The notes beneath the pieces are model-generated. The model did not search any database, had not been told where the DNA came from, and worked only from the letters and a program-made list of their open reading frames with translations. A stretch of 64,000 nucleotides of DNA from DYGX01 sp035325905 (lineage in GTDB: Bacteria; Chloroflexota; Anaerolineae; Aggregatilineales; Aggregatilineaceae), in NCBI GenBank assembly GCA_035325905.1, contig DAOKYY010000007.1:19683-83682 (forward strand). Reading direction: 5' to 3'. Shown in pieces: positions 52,429-61,761 of this stretch. The position numbers and the translations under genes are program-made. Every line of letters starts with the position of its first letter. Within the stretch, counting starts at the first letter, position 1.

Positions 52429-53562
52429 TTATCCGCCGAGAACGACGCGGGGGAGGCGGGACAGCAGCGCGGTCGTGACCTCGTAGTTGATCGTCTCCGA
52501 CCAGCGCGCGACCTCTTCGGCGGTGATACGATCCGCACCCTGCGCGCCGATCAGCACGACTTCGTCGCCGACCGAGGCTGGCCCCACGTCCGAAAGGTCC
52601 ACCACCAGTTGATCCATCGTCACACGGCCCACAATCGGGGCGCGGCGGCCATGGACCAGAACGACGCCGCGATTCGAGTTGATCCGGTGATAACCGTCCC
52701 CGTAACCGGCCGGCACCAGCCCAACCGCCATGCGGCGCGGTGTGATGTAGGTCCGGCCATAGCTGACGCCCGCGCCGGGGGGCAGCGTCTGCACCCGCGC
52801 CAGGCAGCTCTTGAGCGCCAGCACCGGTTGCAGGGGCAGCGCGGGAGGGGTGTCGGCGCAGGGGCGCAGCCCGTAAATCGCGATGCCGCACCGCACCGCG
52901 TCGAGGTGCGTCTCCGGCAGGTCGATCGTGGCGGCGCTGTTGGCGATGTGCCGCACAGGAAACGAATAACCGGCGTCCGACAGCGTCTGCAGCACGTCCA
53001 TAAAGCGCGCCAATTGCTCGCGCGCGTAGGACTTGTCTGGCTCGTCTGCTGTGGCGAAATGGCTGAAGATGCCTTCCAGTTCCAACCCCGGCAGCCCGGC
53101 CAAATGCGCGACGAAGGGCAGGGCTTCGTCGGGCAGCAGGCCAAGCCGCGCCATCCCCGTATCGATCTTGATGTGCGCTTTGGCGCGGTTGCCATGCGCC
53201 CGCGCGGCCAGAGCCAGGGCTTCTGCCTGGTCAAGCTCAGTGACGGTCAGGGTCAGGTCGTGCGCGACGGCGCGCGCGGCGTCGCCCGGCGGTGTATAGC
53301 CCATGACCAGCACCGGCGCGAGGATGCCTTCTTTGCGCAGCGCGATGCCTTCGTCCACGCGCGCGACCGCCAGCCGCGTCGCCCCATGCTGGAGCGCCGT
53401 GCGCGCGATCGACACCGCCCCGTGCCCGTAGGCGTTGCCTTTGACGACCGCGATCAGCTCGACGCGCGGCCCCACATGACGCTTGAGAGCGCGGATATTG
53501 GCTCCCAGCGCGGCCAGGTCAATCTCGATATAGGTCATCGGGGGTGGCGGTTGGCGGTTCAT
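52429..53562 (-). CDS. alr: Alanine racemase
   Basis: PLP enzyme of 377 residues that makes D-alanine for peptidoglycan. The PLP lysine is K41 in LIAVVKGNAYGHG. The second catalytic residue, Tyr, lies in PGAGVSYGRTYITPRRMAVG. Other family stretches are YIEIDLAALGANIRAL, HIKIDTGMARLGL, VGRVTMDQLVVDLSDV and a late GDEVVLIGAQGADRITAEEVA. ATG 53562 has a GTGGAG ribosome site about nine bases away; a GTG at 53577 would add five residues. It is divergent from the amino-acid importer. Confidence 0.95.
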   Translation of the reverse strand: MNRQPPPPMTYIEIDLAALGANIRALKRHVGPRVELIAVVKGNAYGHGAVSIARTALQHGATRLAVARVDEGIALRKEGILAPVLVMGYTPPGDAARAVAHDLTLTVTELDQAEALALAARAHGNRAKAHIKIDTGMARLGLLPDEALPFVAHLAGLPGLELEGIFSHFATADEPDKSYAREQLARFMDVLQTLSDAGYSFPVRHIANSAATIDLPETHLDAVRCGIAIYGLRPCADTPPALPLQPVLALKSCLARVQTLPPGAGVSYGRTYITPRRMAVGLVPAGYGDGYHRINSNRGVVLVHGRRAPIVGRVTMDQLVVDLSDVGPASVGDEVVLIGAQGADRITAEEVARWSETINYEVTTALLSRLPRVVLGG

Positions 53563-53886
53563 CACAGCAGTCTCCACCGGCCAGGATTGCGCCGCGCTTC
53601 TTGCCGCGTCGTCGTAAAATCGCGCAAAACGTTCACCATTCTACTCATAAACCCCGGCGCTGGGGCCTGGCTGCCGGAAATCGCGCTTAGCTTTCTCGCT
53701 TGTGCTACGCACCACATTAATTATATGCTTATAGCGGCAAAGATTTTTAGAGGGCCTGTTGTCACACACACATTGCCTGGTTTTCAGCGACAAGGAGGTG
53801 CGCCACTCCACTTGCCCAGTTCTATTTCACACGGCTGTTGGTCACACAAATCAGCGAAATAGAGATAGATGGAGGCAGAGCACGAC
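53563..53886. other. Divergent region between alr and livK
   Basis: This 324-bp stretch has a locally AT-rich part. TTGTGC (53700-53705) and TATATG (53722-53727), 16 bp apart, form a modest plus-strand promoter candidate for the liv operon. Two similar direct elements, CTGTTGTCACACA (53756-53768) and CTGTTGGTCACACA (53835-53848), lie upstream of livK and could be regulator sites. I see no gene here. Confidence 0.4.
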
Positions 53887-55077
53887 ATGTCCAGACGTTT
53901 CACGACCCTAGTATTGACTCTGGCCGTTCTGACGGCCGCCGTCGCCGGATCCGCTTTCGCGCAGGAGGATTGTGACTTCGCCGGCGAAGTCTATATCGGC
54001 GTGATCGCCCCGCTGACGGGCGACATCCCCAAAGTCGGCCAGGACACGGTCGAAGCCGCCGAGATGGTCGTCGACGAGGTGAACGCCGAGTGCGGCTTGC
54101 AGATCGACGGCGAGAATTATGAAGTGATCATTCTCATCGAGGACAATGAGGCCAAGGCTGAGTCCTCGGTAGCCGTCGCGACGCGGCTGATCGTGGAAGA
54201 AGAAGTCCTCGCGATCATCGGCCCGCAGGCCAGCAAGCAGGCCGTGCCGACCGGCCAGGTCGCCAACGACCGCGAGACGCCGATGATCAGCCCGTGGTCC
54301 ACCAACCCGGACACCACCTTCAACCGCCCGTGGGTCTTCCGCGCGGCCTTCCTTGATCCGTTCCAGGGGCCGGTCGTGGCGGGCTTCGTGCAGAGCGAGT
54401 TCGGAGCGCAGACCGCCGCCGTGCTCTACGACGTGGCGAGCGACTACCCCAAAGGTCTGGCCGAGAACTTCCGCGACGCGGCGATCGCCAACGGCATGGA
54501 AGTCGTTGCTTTCGAGAGCTTCACCACCGGCGACACCGACTTCAGCTCGCAGTTGACCAACATCATCGCCGAGAACCCCGACGTGATCTTCACGCCGCAG
54601 TATTACAACGAAGTTCCGCTGATCGTCCAGCAGGCGCGCGAGCTGGGCTACGAAGGCCCGATCGTGGGCAGCGATAGCTGGGGCACGGCGGACCTGTTGC
54701 AGTTGTGCGGCGACGCGTGCGAGGGCCTGTTCTTCAGCACGCACTATGCGCCGGACATCGCCACCGAGGTCGGCCAGACCTTCATCCAGGCTTACGAGGA
54801 GCTTTACGGCTACAAGCCGAGCGATGTCGCCGCGCTGACCTATGATGCGTTCAAGCTGCTGTTCACGGCCATCGAGAACGCAAATTCGTTGGAGCGGGCG
54901 GATGTGCGCGACGCCCTGGCCAGGATAGAGCTGTTCGAGGGCGTCACTGGCCTGATGAGCTTCGACGAGCAGGGCGACCCGATCAAGTGCGCGGTGATCA
55001 TCCAGATCAAGGACGGCGCCTTCACCTACTACGACTCCGCCTGCCCAGCGGGTTTCCCACCCGAAGACGCTGAGTAG
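53887..55077 (+). CDS. livK: Branched-chain amino acid ABC transporter binding protein
   Basis: Exported receptor of 396 residues (Leu/Ile/Val-binding family). The signal peptide is MSRRFTTLVLTLAVLTAAVAGSAFAQ. The mature protein begins with VYIGVIAPLTGDIPKVGQDTVEAAEMVVDEVNA, the usual family start. AIIGPQASKQAVPTGQVAND and TPMISPWSTNP form the ligand-binding region. Two cysteine pairs are possible (C near the N-terminus with VNAEC; C in LLQLCGDACEG). ATG 53887 is chosen because GGAGG lies upstream; the ATG at 53869 overlaps that site. Substrate range of the family covers amino acids, amides and urea. Confidence 0.92.
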   Translation: MSRRFTTLVLTLAVLTAAVAGSAFAQEDCDFAGEVYIGVIAPLTGDIPKVGQDTVEAAEMVVDEVNAECGLQIDGENYEVIILIEDNEAKAESSVAVATRLIVEEEVLAIIGPQASKQAVPTGQVANDRETPMISPWSTNPDTTFNRPWVFRAAFLDPFQGPVVAGFVQSEFGAQTAAVLYDVASDYPKGLAENFRDAAIANGMEVVAFESFTTGDTDFSSQLTNIIAENPDVIFTPQYYNEVPLIVQQARELGYEGPIVGSDSWGTADLLQLCGDACEGLFFSTHYAPDIATEVGQTFIQAYEELYGYKPSDVAALTYDAFKLLFTAIENANSLERADVRDALARIELFEGVTGLMSFDEQGDPIKCAVIIQIKDGAFTYYDSACPAGFPPEDAE

Positions 55078-55100
55078 CGTAGACCAGACCCGCTCCGCCT

Positions 55101-55130
55101 GGGGTGCCGCATCGCATGGTGCGGCATCCC
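55101..55130 (+). repeat. Stem-loop between livK and livH
   Basis: An 11-bp stem, GGGGTGCCGCA (55101-55111) with TGCGGCATCCC (55120-55130), containing one G-T pair, and an 8-base loop. It lies 23 bases after the livK stop with no T-run. It probably stabilises the livK message or reduces read-through into the permeases. Confidence 0.6.
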
Positions 55131-55181
55131 AACTCCCTGGCGGCCACCTACCTACCACGCCCAAAGCGGAGAACGAGCCGA

Positions 55182-56096
55182 ATGGATCTGTCTTTTTTCT
55201 TTCAACAGTTGATTAATGCGCTCCAGCTTGGGAGCCTCTACGCCCTGATCGCGCTCGGCTATTCGATGGTGTACGGCGTGCTGCTGCTGATCAATTTCGC
55301 GCACGGCGACATCTTCATGGTCGGGGCGTTTCTGGGCGTCACCGGCTCGATGGTGCTGGACCTGCCCTTCGTGCCCACACTGATTCTGGCGATGATTCTG
55401 ACCGGGCTGTTGGGCGTGACCATCGAGCGCGTTGCCTATAAACCGCTGCGGCAGGCGTCGCGCCTGTCGGTCGTGATCACGGCGCTCGGCGTGGGGCTGC
55501 TGCTCGAAAACGGCATGCTCGCGCTCACCGGCGCCAACCCGCGCAGCTATCCTGAAGACTTTGTCGTGACCGACAGCACGCCCTTCGGGCTGTCATTCGG
55601 CAGCGTCAGCGTGACCAACGTCAAGATTCTGGTGATCGTGCTGGCGCTCGTGCTGTTTCTGGGGCTGTATACCATTGTCCAGCGCACCAAGTGGGGCATG
55701 GCGATGCGCGCTATCTCCTACGACAAGTTCGCCGTGCCGCTGATGGGCGTCTCGCAGAACCAGATCATCTCGCTGACGTTCCTGCTCGGCACGGCGCTGG
55801 CGGCTGCCGGTGGAATTCTGTGGGGCGTCGCCTTCCCGGTGCTGAACCCCTACATGGGGATGCGTATCGGCTGGAAGGCGTTTATCGCGGCGGTCGTCGG
55901 CGGCATCGGCGACATTCGCGGGGCGATGGTGGGCGGGCTGCTGCTCGGCTTTATCGAGATCTTCGTCGTGGCCTACGGCAAGGATTTCGGCGTGTCCTCC
56001 ACCTGGCGCGACCCCATCGCGTTCGGGCTGCTGCTGATCATCCTGGTCGTCCGGCCGACGGGCCTGTTCGGCGTCGCCCGCCGCCAGAAGGTGTAG
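55182..56096 (+). CDS. livH: Branched-chain amino acid ABC permease LivH
   Basis: Membrane permease of 304 residues with about eight helices. The family N-terminus is FFQQLINALQLGSLYALIALGYSMVYGVLLLINFAHGDIFMVGAFLG. The ATPase-contact region contains GIGDIRGAMVGGLLLGFIEI. The start at 55182 has CGGAGAA upstream; a longer in-frame ATG at 55104 would fall in the stem-loop. It is followed after 9 bases by livM. Confidence 0.94.
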   Translation: MDLSFFFQQLINALQLGSLYALIALGYSMVYGVLLLINFAHGDIFMVGAFLGVTGSMVLDLPFVPTLILAMILTGLLGVTIERVAYKPLRQASRLSVVITALGVGLLLENGMLALTGANPRSYPEDFVVTDSTPFGLSFGSVSVTNVKILVIVLALVLFLGLYTIVQRTKWGMAMRAISYDKFAVPLMGVSQNQIISLTFLLGTALAAAGGILWGVAFPVLNPYMGMRIGWKAFIAAVVGGIGDIRGAMVGGLLLGFIEIFVVAYGKDFGVSSTWRDPIAFGLLLIILVVRPTGLFGVARRQKV

Positions 56097-56105
56097 GAGC
56101 CGGCC

Positions 56106-58175
56106 ATGACCCCCCACAATTCTCGCGAATTTTCGGCGGGCGCCGCGCTGTCACTGCTGGCGGCCATCGCGATCCTGTTCGCCTTCTTTGCCTTGCCCTG
56201 GTACCAGCTTGAGGACGGCGCGGGCGCCGTGACCGGATATGACATCGTATCCGGCCCCGACGAAGAACTCGATCTCGCCGCGCGCGCGACCCATATGTTC
56301 CTCGTGGTCGTGCCGCTGGCGGCGCTGGCTGCTGGCGCGACGGCCCTGTGGGAGCTGCTGACCGGCCGCGCCCGCCGCGACGCGGCCATCACTATCCTGC
56401 TGCTGGGCGTGCTGGCGCTTGCCTACTATTACGGGACGTTCTTCTATGAAAGCCGCGCCAACGATCGCGGCGCGACTGGCTTTGTCGAAAGCGGCTTCTA
56501 CGTCGCGTTAATCGCGGCGCTGGTGTTGATCGCTCAGGCGCTGATCCCGCGCCGCCGCGATGTCACGACTCCGGCCGTCGCGCCCGCTGTTGAAGCAGGG
56601 CCGTCGCAGCCCGTCGACGTGCCGCGCTGGCGCCGGCCTTTCCGCTGGCTGGGGCAGCAGTTCCGCCGCCGTCTGGGCAACGCCCCGACGATGGCTTATC
56701 TGTTCGGCGTTTGGGCAGCTATGCTGCTCGAGCGTCACGACGGAGGCTTGTTCGCCCGCCTCGTCGGGTTCCGCCGGGCGCCTAGCCTGTTCGGCGCGAC
56801 CGAGATTCTGGAGCCGTTCTCCGACCTGGAGTTCAGCGGCATTCTGGCGCCTTTCTTCCCCGCGCCGACCGACAACTTCGAGCGCCCGCTCTCCGCTTCG
56901 CTTGACGCAATCGGCGATCTGGCGCGGGACATCTGGAGCGCGCTGTTCACGCAAGGCCCGCGCGATCCAGGCTTCTTCAGCCTGCTGATCGACGTGCTCA
57001 CCTACGATCTGGTGATCTTCGTTATCCCGATCCTGGCGATCGTCCTGCTGCTGCGCCAACCGCTTAACACGCTGTTGGTGCGGTCTCCAGCGTGGCTGGC
57101 GGCGCTGCCGGGCAAGCCGGGCCTCGGCGCGCGGCGGCGCTTCAGCTTCTGGGTGGCGATTGTGGTGCAGTTGGTGCTGCTCTATCTGGCGCTTGACGTG
57201 TGGAGCAGCGAGAACGACTATCGCGAGCTGGTGCTGATGTATATCGGCGTCAACATCATGCTGACCGTCAGCCTCAATCTCGTCAACGGCTACATGGGCG
57301 AGTTTTCCGTCGGGCACGCCGGGTTCATGGCCGTTGGGGCATACGTCTCCGCTGTGCTGACGATGTGGCTGTTCGTCGACGAGCCGGTTTTTGGAGACGC
57401 GGCGCTCTCGCCGGACCTGGGCCTGCCCTACGGCTTCCTGATCGCGCTGGTGGCGGGCGGCGTGGCCGCCGGGATCGCGGCGTTGATCGTGGCGGTTCCG
57501 TCCTTCCGCACGCGCGGCGACTACCTGGCAATTGTGACGCTGGCGTTCAATTTCATCGTGATCGGCGTGATCAACAACATTCCGGCGGTCGGCGGGCCGC
57601 GTGGGTTGAACGGCGTCCCGCTGTGGACCGACTTACGCTGGGTGTTCGTCATGGCAGTGCTGTCCATCCTGGCGATCTACAGCCTGGTGTCCTCGACCTT
57701 CGGCAAAGGGATCATCGCCATCCGCGAGGACGAGATCGCCGCGGAGCTGATGGGCGTCAACACTCGCCGCGTCAAGCTGGTGGCGTTTATCGTCTCGTCG
57801 TTCATCGCGGGGGTGGCGGGCGGCCTGTTCGCTCACGTTCTGGCCTATGTCAACCCCGGCACCTTCGGCATCCTCAAGTCAACTGAGGTCCTGGTGATGG
57901 TCTATCTCGGCGGGATGGGCAGCATCAGCGGCTCGGTGATCGCCGCCGTGCTGTTCACGATCCTGATCGAAGGGCTGCGTCCGCTGGCGGTGCTGAAGTG
58001 GGTCGCCATTCCGCTGGTGCTGATCTTGCTGATGCTCTATCGCCCGCAGGGGCTGTTCGGCTTCCGCGAGATCAAGCTGAATCTCGGCGGCATTCGCCCT
58101 GAGGAACCGGAGGAAGAACTCGAACCGTCTACCGTGGCGATCCAGGAGGCTCCCGATGACGCTGCTGCAGATTAA
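56106..58175 (+). CDS. livM: Branched-chain amino acid ABC permease LivM with long N-terminal extension
   Basis: Permease of 689 residues. LivM proteins are usually 300-430. The core is residues about 370-670: MYIGVNIMLTVSLNLVNGYMGEFSVGHAGFMAVGAYVSAVL, then FRTRGDYLAIVTLAFNFIVIGVINN, then SSFIAGVAGGLFAHVLAYVNPGTFG. The added 370 residues hold about five hydrophobic helices (near 14-32, 62-82, 95-115, 125-145 and 300-325) and a hydrophilic stretch. The start has GGAG eight bases upstream. The C-terminal tail is acidic. The gene overlaps livG by 20 bases. The extension may be a separate sensory or structural membrane domain. Confidence 0.9.
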   Translation: MTPHNSREFSAGAALSLLAAIAILFAFFALPWYQLEDGAGAVTGYDIVSGPDEELDLAARATHMFLVVVPLAALAAGATALWELLTGRARRDAAITILLLGVLALAYYYGTFFYESRANDRGATGFVESGFYVALIAALVLIAQALIPRRRDVTTPAVAPAVEAGPSQPVDVPRWRRPFRWLGQQFRRRLGNAPTMAYLFGVWAAMLLERHDGGLFARLVGFRRAPSLFGATEILEPFSDLEFSGILAPFFPAPTDNFERPLSASLDAIGDLARDIWSALFTQGPRDPGFFSLLIDVLTYDLVIFVIPILAIVLLLRQPLNTLLVRSPAWLAALPGKPGLGARRRFSFWVAIVVQLVLLYLALDVWSSENDYRELVLMYIGVNIMLTVSLNLVNGYMGEFSVGHAGFMAVGAYVSAVLTMWLFVDEPVFGDAALSPDLGLPYGFLIALVAGGVAAGIAALIVAVPSFRTRGDYLAIVTLAFNFIVIGVINNIPAVGGPRGLNGVPLWTDLRWVFVMAVLSILAIYSLVSSTFGKGIIAIREDEIAAELMGVNTRRVKLVAFIVSSFIAGVAGGLFAHVLAYVNPGTFGILKSTEVLVMVYLGGMGSISGSVIAAVLFTILIEGLRPLAVLKWVAIPLVLILLMLYRPQGLFGFREIKLNLGGIRPEEPEEELEPSTVAIQEAPDDAAAD

Positions 58176-58929
58176 CAACCTGTCTCACTACTTCGGCGCC
58201 CTGAAAGCGGTGGACGGCTTTAATATCACGCTGGAGGAAGGCGAGCTGGTGGGGCTGATCGGCCCCAACGGCGCGGGGAAAACGACCATCTTCAACCTGG
58301 TCACGGGCGCCTATCGCGCCAGCGAAGGCGAGATCGTCTTCCAGGGGCAGAATCTGGTCGGCAAGCCGCCCCACGCCATTAACGCCGTCGGGATCAGCCG
58401 CACTTTCCAGACGATCCGCCTGTGGAACATGATGAGCACGCTCGACAACGTGCGCGTCGCCCACCACGCCCACCTCGATTACTCGCTGCTGGACGCGTTC
58501 CTCGGCCTGCCGCGCTACTGGCGGCGGGAGCGCGACATCACCGAAGAATCGCTGGCGCTGCTGCGCCTGTTCGGCCTGGATCGCTACGCGGACGAGCCGG
58601 TCAAAAACCTGCCGTATGGCGCGCAGCGGCGGGTCGAGATCGTGCGCGCGCTGGCCTCCAAGCCCAAGCTGCTGCTGCTCGACGAGCCGGCGGCGGGCAT
58701 GAACCCGCAGGAGATCGGCGCGTTGATGGACTTCATCCGCTGGATTCGAGACCGCTTCTCGCTGACGATCTGGTTGATCGAGCACCAGATGCGGCTGGTG
58801 ATGAATGTCTGCGAGCGGATCAAAGTGCTGGACTTCGGCGCGACGATTGCCGAGGGAACGCCGGAGCAGGTGCGCAACGATCCGCGCGTGATCGAAGCCT
58901 ATCTGGGCGAGCAAGGAGCGGTGATCTGA
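58156..58929 (+). CDS. livG: Branched-chain amino acid ABC ATPase LivG
   Basis: ATPase of 257 residues. Walker A GPNGAGKTT, family segment GISRTFQTIRLWNMMSTLDNV, signature region LPYGAQRRVEIVRALASKP (with the LivG-style variant of LSGGQ), Walker B LLLLDEPAAGMNP, and H-loop IWLIEHQMRLVMNVCERIKVLDFG. Its ATG lies inside livM, with AGGAGG six bases upstream. Its stop overlaps the livF start (TGATG). Confidence 0.95.
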   Translation: MTLLQINNLSHYFGALKAVDGFNITLEEGELVGLIGPNGAGKTTIFNLVTGAYRASEGEIVFQGQNLVGKPPHAINAVGISRTFQTIRLWNMMSTLDNVRVAHHAHLDYSLLDAFLGLPRYWRRERDITEESLALLRLFGLDRYADEPVKNLPYGAQRRVEIVRALASKPKLLLLDEPAAGMNPQEIGALMDFIRWIRDRFSLTIWLIEHQMRLVMNVCERIKVLDFGATIAEGTPEQVRNDPRVIEAYLGEQGAVI

Positions 58930-59633
58930 TGCTATTCAGTGTGAGCGATCTTCACGTCTCATATGGCAACATCCGCGCCGTGCACGGCGTCTCCTTCGAG
59001 GTCGATGAAGGCGAGATTGTCACGCTGATCGGCGCGAACGGCGCGGGAAAATCGACGATCCTGAATACCATCGCCGGGCTGCACCAGCCAGATCGCGGCG
59101 AGATCCGCTATCGCGGCGAGAACCTCGCGGCGCTGGGCGCGCATCAGATCGTCAAGCTGGGGCTGTCGCTCGTGCCGGAAGGCCGCCGTATCTTCGGCAA
59201 CCTGACGGTCTACGAGAACCTGCGGCTGGCGGGATACCAGCTGCGGCGCGATGAGCTGAGCCGTCGCATCGCGCGCGTCTTCGAGTATTTTCCGCGCCTG
59301 GAAGAGCGGCGCGGGCAGCTTGGCGATACGCTCTCCGGCGGCGAGCAGCAGATGCTGGCCGTTGGGCGGGCGCTGGTAACTGGCGGGGCGTTCATGCTGC
59401 TTGACGAGCCGTCAATGGGGCTGGCGCCGCTGCTGGTCCAGCATATTTTCCAGATTCTCGGCGAGATCAACGCGGCAGGGACGACGATCCTCCTGGTGGA
59501 GCAGAACGCGCACATGGCGCTTAAGCTGGCGCACCGGGGCTACGTGCTCGAAACCGGCAGTATCGTGCTGTCCGGCCCCAGCCACGATCTGGCGAGCAGC
59601 CCGGACGTGCAGAAGGCGTATCTGGGCGGGTAG
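58929..59633 (+). CDS. livF: Branched-chain amino acid ABC ATPase LivF
   Basis: ATPase of 234 residues. Walker A GANGAGKST, family segment LGLSLVPEGRRIFGNLTVYENL, signature LSGGEQQMLAVGRALV, Walker B FMLLDEPSMGLAP, and H-loop ILLVEQNAHMALKLAHRGYVLETG. The start at 58929 overlaps the livG stop. It completes the importer. A large hairpin follows. Confidence 0.95.
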   Translation: MLFSVSDLHVSYGNIRAVHGVSFEVDEGEIVTLIGANGAGKSTILNTIAGLHQPDRGEIRYRGENLAALGAHQIVKLGLSLVPEGRRIFGNLTVYENLRLAGYQLRRDELSRRIARVFEYFPRLEERRGQLGDTLSGGEQQMLAVGRALVTGGAFMLLDEPSMGLAPLLVQHIFQILGEINAAGTTILLVEQNAHMALKLAHRGYVLETGSIVLSGPSHDLASSPDVQKAYLGG

Positions 59634-59668
59634 ATCGTCCGGCCGTTTCGGCGCGGTGGATGCGCGAG

Positions 59669-59714
59669 GCGCTGGCGGGCCGGGCGTCCGGTCGCCGGAC
59701 AGGCCCGCCAGCGC
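59669..59714. terminator. Large bidirectional hairpin between convergent operons
   Basis: A perfect 13-bp outer stem, GCGCTGGCGGGCC (59669-59681) with GGCCCGCCAGCGC (59702-59714), encloses a second stem GTCCGG (59686-59691) with CCGGAC (59695-59700) and a TCG loop. It lies between the convergent livF and sugar ATPase genes, so it can stop both transcripts. Confidence 0.7.
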
Positions 59715-59723
59715 GGCGACACC

Positions 59724-60539
59724 TCACGCCTCGCCATTCGCCGGGCTTGCCTGCTCGCGCACCATCTGTAGCTCGTGCTCGAGCTTCTCCAGCTCGTCGC
59801 TGCCCGACATCATCTGGATCATGTCCTCGCGTGAGAGGTCGCCTTTGGGGAAGGTGCCCAGCGTGCGCCCGCGCTTGAGGATGGTGAACCGATCGCCAAT
59901 GGGGTAAGCGTGGTGCGGGTTGTGTGTAATGAGAATTACCGCGATGCCGCGCGCTCGCGCCTGCGCCACGTAGCGCAGCACCGTCCCGGCCTGCTTGACG
60001 CCCAGTGCCGAGGTCGGCTCGTCGAGAATCAGGACCCGCGCGCCAAAGTGCACCGCGCGCGCGATCGCGACGGACTGCCGCTCGCCGCCCGACAGCGTGC
60101 CGACGGGCTGCTCCGGGTCGCGGATGTCGATTCCAATCTGGTGCAGCTCCTCGCGGACGATCTGATTGGCGCGCCGGATGTCGAAGCGCCGCAGCGGGCC
60201 TCGCCCAACAGTCGGCTCTGAGCCGAGAAAGAAGTTCCGCGTGATGCTCATCAACGGGATCATCGCCAGGTCCTGGTAGACGGTGGCGATTCCATGATCG
60301 AGCGCGTCACGCGGCGAGTTGAAGCTCACCCGCTGGCCGGATACCCGGTATTCCCCCTCGTCCGGCTGGTAGACGCCGGAGAGGATCTTGATTAGCGTGG
60401 ACTTGCCCGCGCCGTTATCGCCCAGCAAGCACATCACCTCGCCGGGATACAGGTCCATTGAGACCTCGCGCAGCGCGATGACCGTGCCGAAATACTTCGA
60501 GATGTCGCGCACTTCGACGATCGGCGTCCGCTCGCTCAT
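59724..60539 (-). CDS. Sugar ABC ATPase, single-domain (FrcA/RbsA-like)
   Basis: ATPase of 271 residues for a CUT2-type importer. Walker [10 protein letters not shown] (in [22 protein letters not shown]), Q-loop [24 protein letters not shown], signature [19 protein letters not shown], Walker [13 protein letters not shown], and H-loop [21 protein letters not shown]. RbsA and XylG have two such halves in one chain. This single-half form resembles FrcA, which acts as a homodimer. The start lies 1 base after the permease stop. Confidence 0.93.
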   Translation of the reverse strand: MSERTPIVEVRDISKYFGTVIALREVSMDLYPGEVMCLLGDNGAGKSTLIKILSGVYQPDEGEYRVSGQRVSFNSPRDALDHGIATVYQDLAMIPLMSITRNFFLGSEPTVGRGPLRRFDIRRANQIVREELHQIGIDIRDPEQPVGTLSGGERQSVAIARAVHFGARVLILDEPTSALGVKQAGTVLRYVAQARARGIAVILITHNPHHAYPIGDRFTILKRGRTLGTFPKGDLSREDMIQMMSGSDELEKLEHELQMVREQASPANGEA

Positions 60540-60540
60540 C

Positions 60541-61626
60541 TCACTTCGCCTCCGCCGCCCGCTTGCGAATGTAGTTGTTGACCAGCACCGCGACGATCAG
60601 CATCCCGCCCAGGAAGACCATGAACCAGTCCGAATCGACGCCCGTGTAGACGATGCCTTGCTGCACCATGCCGACCGTCAGCGCGCCGAAGACCGCGCCC
60701 AGCGCCGAGCCATAGCCGCCGGTGAGCAGCGTGCCGCCGATGACCACGGCGATGATCGCGTAGAACTCGCGCTGCTCGCCGCGCAGGGTATCCGCGCCGC
60801 CTGCCGAGATCACCTGGATCGCGGCTACCAGCCAGGCTGCCAGCGCCGTCCCCATGAACAGGATAATCTTGATGCGGTTGACCGGCACGCCGACGTTGCG
60901 CGCCGCCATCGCGTCGCCGCCGATGCCGAAAATCCAGTTGCCGGGCCGCGTGCGCAGCAGGATATACGTTGCCAGCGCCGCGATCAGCAGCCACCACAAG
61001 ATCGAGATCGGAAACTCCGCTGGCAGCCCGCGCGCGGACGCCGGGTCGGTGATGCGGAACCCGCTGGCGAAGACCTTGTAGGCCGTGTCGTAGCCGTCCA
61101 CCGCCTTGATGCCGCCGACCTGCGTGCGGCCAGTGATCAGGCGCGTCATGCCGACCGTGGCGCCGCGAATAATAAACAGGCTGCCCAGCGTGATAATGAA
61201 CGAAGGGAGCTTGGTGCGGACCACCAGGATGCCGTTGATCGCGCCGACCAGCAGCGAGCCGGCGAGCGCCACGCCCAGCGCGGGCCAGATATTCCAGCCA
61301 TAATGCACGGTGAGGATCGTCACCGCCATGCCCGCGCCGCCGATGATCGAGCCAATGGAGAGGTCGAACTCGCCGCCGATCATCAGCAGCGAGACCGCCA
61401 CCGCCAGAATGCCGAGTTCTGAGGCGACTTCCAGGAAGTTCGCCGTCGCGCGCAGGCTGACAAAGCCGCGATCCTGGGCGATGATCGCGAACAGCACCCA
61501 GACCAGGATCGCGCCGCTGATGCCGCCCAGCTCCGGGCGCTTAAACAGCTTGCGGAGAATGCTGTCGCGCAGCAATCTCTCTTCGCGCTTTTCTTGAGGC
61601 TTTTCGGCCATTGCCTTGGTCGCCAT
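60541..61626 (-). CDS. Sugar ABC permease, RbsC-like
   Basis: CUT2-type membrane permease of 361 residues with a charged N-terminus ([22 protein letters not shown] begins the first helix). Family marks are [66 protein letters not shown] and a late [21 protein letters not shown]. The stretch [29 protein letters not shown] faces the ATPase. It lies 135 bp after the binding protein gene, with a strong palindrome between. Confidence 0.94.
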   Translation of the reverse strand: MATKAMAEKPQEKREERLLRDSILRKLFKRPELGGISGAILVWVLFAIIAQDRGFVSLRATANFLEVASELGILAVAVSLLMIGGEFDLSIGSIIGGAGMAVTILTVHYGWNIWPALGVALAGSLLVGAINGILVVRTKLPSFIITLGSLFIIRGATVGMTRLITGRTQVGGIKAVDGYDTAYKVFASGFRITDPASARGLPAEFPISILWWLLIAALATYILLRTRPGNWIFGIGGDAMAARNVGVPVNRIKIILFMGTALAAWLVAAIQVISAGGADTLRGEQREFYAIIAVVIGGTLLTGGYGSALGAVFGALTVGMVQQGIVYTGVDSDWFMVFLGGMLIVAVLVNNYIRKRAAEAK

Positions 61627-61689
61627 AACCGCCTTCTTCCACGAACGGCGCGCCGCGCACAGCCGTCCGGCCTGCTACAAAGTCTCATT

Positions 61690-61717
61690 CCGGGGCGCGG
61701 CGATCGCCGCGCCCCGG
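61690..61717 (-). repeat. Perfect 28-bp palindrome between binding-protein and permease genes
   Basis: Positions 61690-61703 are the exact reverse complement of 61704-61717 (arms CCGGGGCGCGGCGA and TCGCCGCGCCCCGG). It folds into a very stable stem 44 bases after the binding-protein stop. It is the third such hairpin at a binding-protein/permease junction in this window. Confidence 0.65.
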
Positions 61718-61761
61718 TGCTCATAAGCGTGCTGGCAGAGCGTGTCCGCCTCGCTCAGGCG

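Noticed and set aside
58422..58928. Longer start for LivF inside livG
   Set aside because: The upstream residues are out-of-frame livG sequence without a conserved motif. The ATG at 58929 begins the ATPase fold and overlaps the livG stop.
61690..61717. Perfect palindrome considered as an insertion-sequence end or attachment site
   Set aside because: No transposase or integrase lies nearby and there is no second copy. Its place after a binding-protein gene fits an mRNA hairpin.
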